Shown: positions 1 to 7,460 of the stretch, one piece after another | Layout of the letters: each line of letters opens with the position of its first letter | How positions within the stretch are numbered: position 1 is the stretch's first letter | NCBI RefSeq assembly: GCF_030348825.1 | Contig: NZ_JAUCES010000005.1 | Coordinates: 558,001 to 622,000 of the forward strand | Source of the DNA: Fictibacillus sp. b24 | GTDB lineage: Bacteria > Bacillota > Bacilli > Bacillales > Fictibacillaceae | Reading direction: 5' to 3' | DNA: 64,000 nucleotides | Position numbers and translations under genes: made by a program | The notes under the pieces: generated by a model | What the model saw: only the letters and a program-made list of their open reading frames with translations | Databases searched by the model: none | Told to the model about the DNA's origin: nothing

Positions 1-2
1 CG

Positions 3-182
3 AGTCTTGCTGGTATGCTTGATGAATTTCATCAACAATTTGTCCCGGATAGAGGGAGCTCGGGAAACGATATGATGCTTGATTCATTTGGTGCGTTTCT
101 ATTTTTAACTTTTTATGTGATATCCATTAAGGGGAAATCCAGTGAAAAGAATCGTGTTAAAGCGGCGAGAACGATTGAATAG
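3..182 (+). CDS. VanZ-like protein, C-terminal part (cut by window edge)
   Basis: An open frame enters from the left edge and ends at TAG 180-182, giving the last 59 residues of a protein. It carries DEFHQQFVPDR followed by GNDMMLDSFGAFLFL, the pattern of VanZ-family membrane proteins (DE-x-HQ...PGR...D...D..G). The hydrophobic stretch after it would be the last membrane segment, and the basic tail would be cytosolic. VanZ-like proteins have been linked to teicoplanin resistance, but most chromosomal members have no known role. The start lies outside the window. Confidence 0.7.
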   Translation, partial: SLAGMLDEFHQQFVPDRGSSGNDMMLDSFGAFLFLTFYVISIKGKSSEKNRVKAARTIE

Positions 183-252
183 TTAAAAAGAACCAGTCGG
201 AAAACTCTACAATTTTACTATTTATTAACACAGTTGTAAAAACGATAATGAT

Positions 253-435
253 ATGGAAAAGTTTATTTTTGGTGGTGCAGCCTTGCTAAAACTTAGATTG
301 AAGTATCACAGACTAATGTTTATCTATAACGTCACACTATTTAAAAGCAGTAAAGATGAAACATTGCGAGAAAAGTACTCCAAAAGAATAGACTTCCATG
401 AACAACAGATACAGTCATTAAGAGAAAAAATGTAG
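253..435 (+). CDS. Possible small basic protein, 60 aa
   Basis: This is a 60-residue lysine- and glutamate-rich frame with one mildly hydrophobic N-terminal stretch and a charged helical C-terminus. I do not recognise the family. No clear Shine-Dalgarno precedes the ATG, and internal starts are no better. In its favour, the composition looks coding and a weak CCC/GGG hairpin with a T run follows at about 443-466. It could equally be a chance frame in the gap between two genes. Confidence 0.35.
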   Translation: MEKFIFGGAALLKLRLKYHRLMFIYNVTLFKSSKDETLREKYSKRIDFHEQQIQSLREKM

Positions 436-549
436 AGACGACGTCCCTGAGAAGGGGTGTTTTTTTATGCGCTCCTTCCTAATATTTGGTTGTATCAATT
501 ATAAGTAATGAATTACAATAAAAAATGTAAATAATAGGGGGTGCAACAA

Positions 550-813
550 ATGAAAAAGATGATGCCAATCGTACTTGCTACAGGTTTGGTTCTTGGTGTT
601 TCTTCGTTTCCAACAGAAGCGGCTACACCAAAGGTAAAAACGTATAAGAATTGTACGGAGCTAAACAAGGTATACAAAGGCGGAGTTTCCCGCGCTGCCA
701 ATGTTAAGAACAAAGGCGGAAAAACAAAGTATAAGCCATATGTTTCAAAAGCACTTTACGATGCTAACAAAAAAAGCGATCGTGATAAAGATTTAATTGC
801 GTGTGAGAGATAA
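550..813 (+). CDS. Secreted Excalibur-domain (calcium-binding) small protein
   Basis: The protein has 87 residues with a signal peptide (MKKMMPIVLATG..., likely cleaved after TEA) and a mature part that is one Excalibur domain: YKNCTELNKVY near the front and DRDKDLIACER at the end. The DxDxDxxxCE ending is the EF-hand-like calcium site of this family, with two conserved cysteines. GTG 541 is in frame, but it lies inside the AGGGGGTG ribosome site, so ATG 550 is the better start. A terminator follows directly, so this is a single-gene unit. Its extracellular role is unknown; related domains occur on secreted nucleases and wall proteins. Confidence 0.85.
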   Translation: MKKMMPIVLATGLVLGVSSFPTEAATPKVKTYKNCTELNKVYKGGVSRAANVKNKGGKTKYKPYVSKALYDANKKSDRDKDLIACER

Positions 814-821
814 TTAAAAGA

Positions 822-850
822 GTCCCTAAATAAAGGGGCTATTCTTTTTG
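822..850 (+). terminator. Terminator of the Excalibur gene
   Basis: AGTCCC pairs with GGGGCT (one G-U pair) around an AT-rich loop and is followed by a T-rich run. It starts 9 bases after the stop codon at 813. Confidence 0.7.
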
Positions 851-890
851 CAGAGGGCATTATTAAAGTAGCAGGGAAAAAATAACGAGA

Positions 891-915
891 AACCGCTGAT
901 AATGCGGTTTTTTAT
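891..915 (+). terminator. Second hairpin with T run
   Basis: AACCGC 891-896 pairs with GCGGTT 904-909 and a T run follows. It either backs up the first terminator or shields the glycosyltransferase operon, whose candidate -10 box (TATAAT, 928-933) begins just downstream. Confidence 0.65.
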
Positions 916-978
916 TTTATGTTCTAGTATAATGAGAAATGATTCTAACACTACCAATTATGGGAAAGGTTATATGAA

Positions 979-2649
979 ATGAAATTCAATAAGAGATCGT
1001 ATTCCATGCTTTTTGCCTTCTTGGCAGTCATCACAACATTAGCATTTACATATAGACGCCTATTTTATGGTGTCGATTTTACGGATGAAGCTTTTTACTC
1101 TGGCATTCCTTACGAATTCGTACTAGGCATTCGTCCGTTTATAGATGAGCTGAATTTCCTAACATTTCCGAGTCTAATCCTTTATCCATTTATAAAAGTC
1201 TTTTATATGTTGAACAACGGAACGGAAGGCTTGATACTGTACAACAGGTTTTTATTTTTGCTCTTTTTTATATTAGTTTCAAGCATAGTGTTTTTTGTGC
1301 TGCGAAGAGTAATTTCGGTTCAAGCAGCAATACTTGTTTCTGCCACATGTTTGGCGTTTATTCCTCTAAATATCCCGGCGCTCGGCTACAATACGTTAAG
1401 TACAGGGATGCTTACCATTGGCTTTTTCTTAAGCTATTACGCCATCTATCATAATCGTAAGCCTCTCTATTTTCTTTTATCTGGTTTTGCACTGGGATTA
1501 GCTGTTGTTTCTTATCCAACGTTAATCATTCCGTTTATCGTGTATGTATTGATCTTGCTAGCCTATTTATTTAATAAAGGCATCATTAAATCATGGTTTC
1601 TTTTTATAGCAGGTAGTACCCTTACAGCCATTCCTGTCCTAATTATGATGTGGAATGCAGGAATAGAGAACGTTCTCTATTTTATTGAAAACTTAGGGTA
1701 TGTTGGAAAACAGGGTGGGGGAGCAGAAAAGATTTGGGATCACATTGGGTTATGGTACTCGAACTTTCCTAATAAGTGGCTGTTGCTTATTATTCTTCTG
1801 ATTATTGTCTTAACTGCTAAAAAGAAAAACACGCTATATCTTTTGTCTTTGATTCTATTACCAGTCTTAAGCTTTCCATTTCAGTTAAAAGAGCCTTTAT
1901 TTGTTCATTCGCAGATCTGGGTGACAAATTATAGCATGCTGATGCTCCTTCTATTTATCATTCATATGAAAGACAAGACCGTTCGTCGCATGTTTATACT
2001 TATTTTCGTACCATCCCTACTTGCAGGAATAACATACTTATGGTCTAGCAGTAACGGTTACCTTGCGTCAGGGTTAGGACTTTTCCCTGCATTTCTTGCA
2101 CTGTCAGGTCTTATTATTTACCTTATTCAACAATCTGAGAGTCATAAACTGGTTAAAACCTTACTCTCGTTTTCTGTACCGTTATTTATCATCATCAATT
2201 TATTACTCTTTCAGCAGCAAAGCGTCTATCGCGATCAAGATATAAATGAGTTAACGAATAAAGTAGAATCTGGTCCTTATAAAGGCTTATATACAAGTGA
2301 GATTAAGTCTGATTTCATGAAAACGTTAAGAAAGGATATGGATCTGTACGCTAAGGATTCTAAAACTATCTTTTTTTATAACCACTTTCCAGCTGGGTAT
2401 CTCTTTTCAGACATTAAACCTGCAGGTAACACCATATGGATTTTCTATTATTCTAAAAATCGGTATATCCATGCGGACTATCTAGAGAGAAACGGTGAAC
2501 CGGATACCGTAATTAGAATGAAAGTTTTAGTGGATGGTAATTTAACACCGCTGCGCTATTACAAAAAAGATGAATTAAACAATTTGATAAAAGAAAAGTA
2601 CAAAATCATTCATACCAACCAATATTATGATTTGTTACAGAAAAAATAA
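979..2649 (+). CDS. GT-C fold membrane glycosyltransferase (family 39-like)
   Basis: This 556-residue protein has about ten to twelve hydrophobic segments and a soluble C-terminal domain from about residue 430. After the first membrane segment it carries FTDEAFYSG; the acidic pair (D36, E37) fits the catalytic D/E of PMT/ArnT-type transferases, which use polyprenyl-phosphate sugars on the outer face of the membrane. It is followed at short spacing by galE, a GtrA flippase and a GtrB-type GT2. That matches three-component systems in which GtrB loads a sugar on undecaprenyl phosphate, GtrA flips it and a GT-C enzyme transfers it to a surface polymer. The acceptor (teichoic acid, wall polysaccharide or protein) cannot be told from sequence. 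Confidence 0.75.
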   Translation: MKFNKRSYSMLFAFLAVITTLAFTYRRLFYGVDFTDEAFYSGIPYEFVLGIRPFIDELNFLTFPSLILYPFIKVFYMLNNGTEGLILYNRFLFLLFFILVSSIVFFVLRRVISVQAAILVSATCLAFIPLNIPALGYNTLSTGMLTIGFFLSYYAIYHNRKPLYFLLSGFALGLAVVSYPTLIIPFIVYVLILLAYLFNKGIIKSWFLFIAGSTLTAIPVLIMMWNAGIENVLYFIENLGYVGKQGGGAEKIWDHIGLWYSNFPNKWLLLIILLIIVLTAKKKNTLYLLSLILLPVLSFPFQLKEPLFVHSQIWVTNYSMLMLLLFIIHMKDKTVRRMFILIFVPSLLAGITYLWSSSNGYLASGLGLFPAFLALSGLIIYLIQQSESHKLVKTLLSFSVPLFIIINLLLFQQQSVYRDQDINELTNKVESGPYKGLYTSEIKSDFMKTLRKDMDLYAKDSKTIFFYNHFPAGYLFSDIKPAGNTIWIFYYSKNRYIHADYLERNGEPDTVIRMKVLVDGNLTPLRYYKKDELNNLIKEKYKIIHTNQYYDLLQKK

Positions 2650-2669
2650 TGAGTGAAAGAGGGATATAG

Positions 2670-3662
2670 ATGATTTTAGTAGTAGGAGGAGCCGGTTATA
2701 TCGGCAGCCACACCATTAAAGAGATTCTTTCAAAAGGATTCGAGGTAGTTGTTCTCGATAATTTGTCTACAGGACATAGAGAAAGCATAGATTTCCGCGT
2801 TCAATTTGTTGAAGGTGATTTAGGCAATGAAGAACTGCTTGACCATGTATTTACGACATACTCGATCGAAGCGGTTATGCACTTTGCAGCCAACAGCCTT
2901 GTTGGTGAATCCGTTCAGGATCCGGCGAAATATTATACGAATAATGTAGCAGCGACGTTAACACTTCTACAAAAGATGAGGAAATACAACGTTTCTAATT
3001 TTATTTTCTCGTCAACTGCAGCGACATATGGCATTCCTGATACAACTCCTATAACAGAAACAACGCCTGTGGCACCTATAAATCCATATGGACGATCCAA
3101 GCTGATGGTCGAGCATATGCTTGAGGATTTTCATGCTGCCTATGGCATGAATTATGTAGCTCTGCGCTACTTTAATGCTGCAGGAGCCTATGAAACAGGT
3201 GAAATAGGTGAAGACCATACACCAGAATCTCACTTAATTCCCATCGTGCTTCAACATTTGCTAGGACAGCGTGAGACCATCTCTGTTTTTGGCACTGACT
3301 ATCATACTGCTGATGGTACGTGTATACGTGATTATATTCATGTAACAGATCTTGCAAAAGCACATGTTCTTTCATTAGAAAGCTTGTTAAAAGGTAACAA
3401 TACGAATGCCGTTTATAATCTAGGCACAGGTAGAGGTTATTCTGTCAGAGAAATTATTGAAACGTGTGAAAATGTTACTGGCATAAAGGCGACCATTGTT
3501 GAAACGGATAGACGTGCGGGTGACCCAGACGAACTGGTTGCTTCTGCGGATAAAATTCATCGTGAACTAGGATGGACACCAGAATATTCACTGGAAAGAA
3601 TTATTGAATCGGCATGGAATTGGCATAAGAGCCATCCTGCAGGTTATAAGGTTAGCCAGTAA
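2670..3662 (+). CDS. galE: UDP-glucose 4-epimerase
   Basis: The protein is a 330-residue extended short-chain dehydrogenase. The N-terminal Rossmann motif GGAGYIGS (residues 6-13), a Ser-Ser-Thr triad region near 114-116 and the catalytic Y140-x3-K144 are all present, and the length is normal for GalE. It interconverts UDP-glucose and UDP-galactose using bound NAD. AGAGGGA precedes the ATG. Its place between the GT-C transferase and gtrA suggests it supplies UDP-galactose (or a related UDP-sugar) for the neighbouring GtrB enzyme rather than serving galactose catabolism. Confidence 0.93.
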   Translation: MILVVGGAGYIGSHTIKEILSKGFEVVVLDNLSTGHRESIDFRVQFVEGDLGNEELLDHVFTTYSIEAVMHFAANSLVGESVQDPAKYYTNNVAATLTLLQKMRKYNVSNFIFSSTAATYGIPDTTPITETTPVAPINPYGRSKLMVEHMLEDFHAAYGMNYVALRYFNAAGAYETGEIGEDHTPESHLIPIVLQHLLGQRETISVFGTDYHTADGTCIRDYIHVTDLAKAHVLSLESLLKGNNTNAVYNLGTGRGYSVREIIETCENVTGIKATIVETDRRAGDPDELVASADKIHRELGWTPEYSLERIIESAWNWHKSHPAGYKVSQ

Positions 3663-3680
3663 ATCTCATGGGGAAATGAA

Positions 3681-4058
3681 ATGAAGACGTTTCTAAAGTT
3701 CGGTACTGTAGGTGTTCTTAATACTGGCATTACGATTATTAGTTACATGTTTCTGGTTTATCTTGGGGTAAATTATTTATTGGCTAATATTATGGCGTAC
3801 GGATTAGGCGTTTTGAATAGTTACTACTGGAACCGCAGTTGGGTGTTTAAAGTGTCGGCTAAACAATATGTTTTTTTGAAATTCGTTTTAGTTAATCTGC
3901 TGACACTAGGAATGACTACAAGCATTTTATATATACTTGTTCAGTATTTTCAGATTCACGCCATACTAGCCCAAGTAGTTGCTACAGGTGTAGGGTTGAT
4001 ATTTAACTTTACATTAAATAAAAAATGGACTTTTACAAATAAGAAGTCATCCAGTTAA
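3681..4058 (+). CDS. GtrA-family membrane flippase
   Basis: This is a 125-residue protein with four predicted membrane helices, the usual size and topology of GtrA. Typical features are FLKFGTVGVLNT at the N-terminus, YYWNRSWVF in the middle loop and FNFTLNKKWTF near the C-terminus. GtrA proteins are thought to flip polyprenyl-phosphate-linked monosaccharides across the membrane. It lies 18 bases after galE and 27 bases before the GT2 gene, so all four genes are probably one transcript. Confidence 0.85.
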   Translation: MKTFLKFGTVGVLNTGITIISYMFLVYLGVNYLLANIMAYGLGVLNSYYWNRSWVFKVSAKQYVFLKFVLVNLLTLGMTTSILYILVQYFQIHAILAQVVATGVGLIFNFTLNKKWTFTNKKSSS

Positions 4059-4085
4059 CGGCAAAGGTTTATGGAGGGAAGAACG

Positions 4086-5045
4086 ATGAAAGATATAATA
4101 TCCGTTGTCGTTCCGATGTACTTTGAAGAAGAAGTGGCAAAGGAATGCTATAACCGACTTAAAGCGGTGATGGATAAGAACGACATACACTATGAATTTA
4201 TATTTGTGAATGACGGAAGCACCGACCGTACGATGGATATCTTAACGGAAATCGCTTTACTAGATAGACAAGTCAAGGTTATTAATTTCGCTCGCAATTT
4301 CGGTCATCAAACGGCTGTGACCGCTGGCATTGATTATGCAAAAGGTGATGCGATCGTAATCATTGATGCTGATCTTCAGGACCCGCCAGAAATTATCCCT
4401 CTTTTAATTGAGAAATGGAAAGAAGGGTATGAGACTGTTTATGCCAAACGTAAAAAGAGAGTCGGTGAATCTTGGTTTAAGCTGGTTACGGCAAAATACT
4501 TTTATCGTTTCTTAAACTATATGTCTGATATTGAGATACCAAAAGATACGGGTGATTTTCGTATCATTGACCGAAAAGTAGCTGATGTATTTAAAAACAT
4601 GACAGAACGTAACCGGTTTGTAAGAGGGATGTTTTCGTGGATCGGATTCCGTCAGACTTTTATCGAATACGAACGGGACGAGCGGTTTGCAGGAGAAACG
4701 AAATATCCACTAAAGAAAATGATTCGTTTTGCTTCAGATGGAATCATTGCTTTTTCCTCCAAGCCATTACGCTTAGTTATGACTCTTGGTTTTATATCCG
4801 TACTTATTTCAATAGGTGTATTCATCTACGCACTAGTCGTCAAACTATCTGGACAGCCAGTAGAAGCTGGGTGGGCGTCACTCATGGTAGCCATTACATT
4901 CTTCAGTGGGATCCAGTTGTTAGGTCTTGGAATTGTGGGACAATATATAGCAAGAATTTATGATGAGAGTAAGAACCGTCCGATATATATTGTGAAGGAT
5001 ACGGTGAATGTGGAGGAAGCAGTTGCGAAAGTGGTTCATCATTGA
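4086..5045 (+). CDS. GtrB/DPM1-type glycosyltransferase (GT2)
   Basis: The 319-residue protein has a cytosolic GT2 domain (VVPMYFEEE, NDGSTDRT, the metal-binding DADLQDPPE, and GDFRIIDRK) and two C-terminal membrane helices (about residues 235-255 and 265-290). This is the layout of bactoprenol-phosphate glucosyltransferases such as GtrB and CsbB. ATG 4071 is in frame but forms part of the GGAGGGA ribosome site, so ATG 4086 is the likely start. The enzyme should load a sugar from a UDP donor (glucose, galactose or GlcNAc) on undecaprenyl phosphate for the GtrA/GT-C partners upstream. Confidence 0.87.
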   Translation: MKDIISVVVPMYFEEEVAKECYNRLKAVMDKNDIHYEFIFVNDGSTDRTMDILTEIALLDRQVKVINFARNFGHQTAVTAGIDYAKGDAIVIIDADLQDPPEIIPLLIEKWKEGYETVYAKRKKRVGESWFKLVTAKYFYRFLNYMSDIEIPKDTGDFRIIDRKVADVFKNMTERNRFVRGMFSWIGFRQTFIEYERDERFAGETKYPLKKMIRFASDGIIAFSSKPLRLVMTLGFISVLISIGVFIYALVVKLSGQPVEAGWASLMVAITFFSGIQLLGLGIVGQYIARIYDESKNRPIYIVKDTVNVEEAVAKVVHH

Positions 5046-5070
5046 TTATATAACAAGTGCATATTCAACT

Positions 5071-5100
5071 AGACAAGCTGTTAAAAAGCTTGTCTTTTTT
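5071..5100 (+). terminator. Terminator of the glycosylation operon
   Basis: A 9-bp stem AGACAAGCT (5071-5079) / AGCTTGTCT (5087-5095) is followed by a T run, 26 bases after the GT2 stop codon. Confidence 0.85.
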
Positions 5101-5305
5101 ATAGAGTCGAAAGAGTTTTGTCATCAAACCATTAGTTAGGAAACCACCTATTTATATAAGACTTCACCTATTCTATTTAAGCTACTGTTCATAAACTTTT
5201 ATAATTTACCAATTATGTAGTAAAAAAATATCAGTAAACTATACCTATTCATTTGAGTATAAGGTAAAATATTCTAGTGTTTACATAATTGGGAGGATGA
5301 GAGAA

Positions 5306-7333
5306 TTGAAGTTTAGTTTAAGAAAGATTATTGTTTTTAGCTTTATGTTCATGGCGATCTTTTTGTTTGACCAAAGCAAACTAGTAAGTGCGAGCGTTTC
5401 AAATGCCGTACAAATTAATTTGTATAAAAACTATACAGGTGAGCTTGATACCTATTACGGTAACTATTATAAATTTACGATCCCTAATGACGGAAATGTT
5501 GCACTATGGGTGAAAAGTACAGCAAGTGATGGCTATATTGTTGGTGAGATTTTAGATCAAAATGGTGAAACGTTAAGTAAAGTGGATACGTCTTACGATA
5601 CATTGGTTTCAGGATATGCTATCGCTCAAGTAGGTTTGCCAAAAGGTACTTACTATATAAAAAATGATGGCGGGTATGGAAGTACATATGAATTTAAAGT
5701 AAGTTTTATGGCATCAAATAATTACGAAAAAGAAATTAACGACAGCATGGCAACGGCTAACTCAATTAAATTAAAAGAATCTTATATCGGCAGAATGAAA
5801 GACGATTATGACGAGGATTTTTATACATTTACCCTTCCATCAGATGGAAAAGTCAAATTTTCTATGAAACAAAAATCCGGAGTAAAATGGTATGCCAGCA
5901 TATATAACAGTAACGGAAAACTACACGAAGAAATTGAAACAGACAGCAGTACAACAGTAAATGGATATGAAACAAATGAAATTGGTTTGCCGAAGGGTAC
6001 TTATTATATCAAAATTGAAGATGGCTTTTATACAAGGCATGAAGCCTATGAAATTAAAGTAGAGCTTACTTCAAGCAGTTATTATGAAAAAGAATTTAAT
6101 AATGATGCCTCAACAGCTAATACGATCAAGCTTAATCAGACGTATAAAGGTAAAATGGAAGATTACGATGATAGTGACTTTTATAAAATTACCCTTCCCT
6201 CAGATGGTATTGTTACATTATCTGTAAATCGTAAATCAGGCATGAGCTGGCAGGCAGAACTCTTTAATACTAAAGGTGATAAACTGGAAGATTTAAATAC
6301 TAATGCAAGCTCTATTGTTTCAGGTTATGAAACAAAACAAATAGGTCTGCCAAAAGGTACGTACTATATTAATCTAAGTGATTATTATGGTACGGAAGAC
6401 ACTCCTTATGAAATCAAAGCTGGTTTTGTTAGTACAAATTTTTATGAAAAAGAATTCAATAATGAAATCACGAAGGCCAATGCAGCCAAATTGAACCAAT
6501 ATTACAAAGGGAAGTTATCACAATATGATGATGTAGACGTTTTTAAGTTTTCTGTTCCAGTTGATGGAAATGTGACTTTATTAATGAAAGAGCAAAATGG
6601 TGTTAACTGGGAAGGTACCATTCAAAATAGTACTGGAAAAGAATATAGCTCTTTTGTTACAGACAACCATGCATTTAGTGGAAACAAATATACAACAGCA
6701 TGGTTAAAAAAAGGAACGTATTATTTTGTTGTTGAGGGCTATCCCAATGCCTATCAAAAGACTTACGAATTTAAGCTCTACATGAAATCAAATTCAGTAA
6801 AAACATCAAGCGTTAAAGTAATCAATAATAAAAGTAAATCGGATTCCGTTTCTGTTAGCGGATTAGCGAAAGGTGATGTTGTCAAAGTGTACAATGCAAG
6901 CAGCAAAGGTACATTGCTTGCAACAAAAACATCTACTGGCTCCTCAGCTCTTCTATCCATTAAGCAGCTTGGAACAAAAAGCGGGAAAGTTTATGTAACG
7001 GTTACGAAAACTGGATATACAGAGAGCAATCGAGTTGCAGTAACCTTCGCAGGGGAACAAGCAAACGCTCTTGCTTCCAGCCAAGTTAAAATTACAAATA
7101 ATAAGAAGAAAAATGATTCGATCTATGTATCAAAACTGAAAAAAAGTGATGTTATTAAAGTATACAGTGCTTCTAAAGGTGGAAAACTGCTGGCTTCTTC
7201 TACTTCTAAGGGAACAAGCTTGAGTATTTCTTTGAAGCAAGTTGGTACAAATGCAGGTACTGTATACATGACGATTACACCTGCGGGCATGAAGGAAAGC
7301 ACAAGAACAGCAATTCGTTATACTAAAGAATAA
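5306..7333 (+). CDS. Secreted protein with four PPC-like repeats and two C-terminal repeats
   Basis: A signal peptide (about residues 1-30, ending near LVSAS) is followed by four tandem domains of about 110 residues. They share a pattern of YEKE.N...TAN.IKLN, then DFYKFTLPSDG, then GLPKGTYYI, which resembles bacterial pre-peptidase C-terminal (PPC) beta-sandwich domains. Two related C-terminal units of about 85 residues (VKVINNKSKSDSV and VKITNNKKKNDSI) close the protein. No catalytic domain and no LPXTG or SLH anchor is visible, which is odd because PPC domains usually ride on proteases. ATG 5297 directly abuts GGGAGG, so TTG 5306 with 9-base spacing is the better start. It may be a matrix or adhesin-like protein, or it may serve the subtilase encoded next door. 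Confidence 0.75.
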   Translation: MKFSLRKIIVFSFMFMAIFLFDQSKLVSASVSNAVQINLYKNYTGELDTYYGNYYKFTIPNDGNVALWVKSTASDGYIVGEILDQNGETLSKVDTSYDTLVSGYAIAQVGLPKGTYYIKNDGGYGSTYEFKVSFMASNNYEKEINDSMATANSIKLKESYIGRMKDDYDEDFYTFTLPSDGKVKFSMKQKSGVKWYASIYNSNGKLHEEIETDSSTTVNGYETNEIGLPKGTYYIKIEDGFYTRHEAYEIKVELTSSSYYEKEFNNDASTANTIKLNQTYKGKMEDYDDSDFYKITLPSDGIVTLSVNRKSGMSWQAELFNTKGDKLEDLNTNASSIVSGYETKQIGLPKGTYYINLSDYYGTEDTPYEIKAGFVSTNFYEKEFNNEITKANAAKLNQYYKGKLSQYDDVDVFKFSVPVDGNVTLLMKEQNGVNWEGTIQNSTGKEYSSFVTDNHAFSGNKYTTAWLKKGTYYFVVEGYPNAYQKTYEFKLYMKSNSVKTSSVKVINNKSKSDSVSVSGLAKGDVVKVYNASSKGTLLATKTSTGSSALLSIKQLGTKSGKVYVTVTKTGYTESNRVAVTFAGEQANALASSQVKITNNKKKNDSIYVSKLKKSDVIKVYSASKGGKLLASSTSKGTSLSISLKQVGTNAGTVYMTITPAGMKESTRTAIRYTKE

Positions 7334-7337
7334 TAAG

Positions 7338-7370
7338 AAAGAGCCTGTCTAGTGGGACAGGCTCTTTTTA
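7338..7370 (+). terminator. Terminator of the PPC-repeat gene
   Basis: A 12-bp perfect stem AAAGAGCCTGTC (7338-7349) / GACAGGCTCTTT (7356-7367) is followed by more T residues. Confidence 0.9.
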
Positions 7371-7415
7371 ATTATATGAGAAACATAGGCATCATCTTAC
7401 AGAAATTAGAATCAA

Positions 7416-7448
7416 AATAGACCCAAAAAAGGTTATCCCTCTTTTGGG
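7416..7448 (-). terminator. Terminator of the minus-strand subtilase
   Basis: On the minus strand, CCCAAAAGAGG pairs with CCTTTTTTGGG (one mismatch) and is followed by TCTATTTT. It sits just downstream of the stop codon at 7461. Confidence 0.75.
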
Positions 7449-7460
7449 CCACTCCATTTT

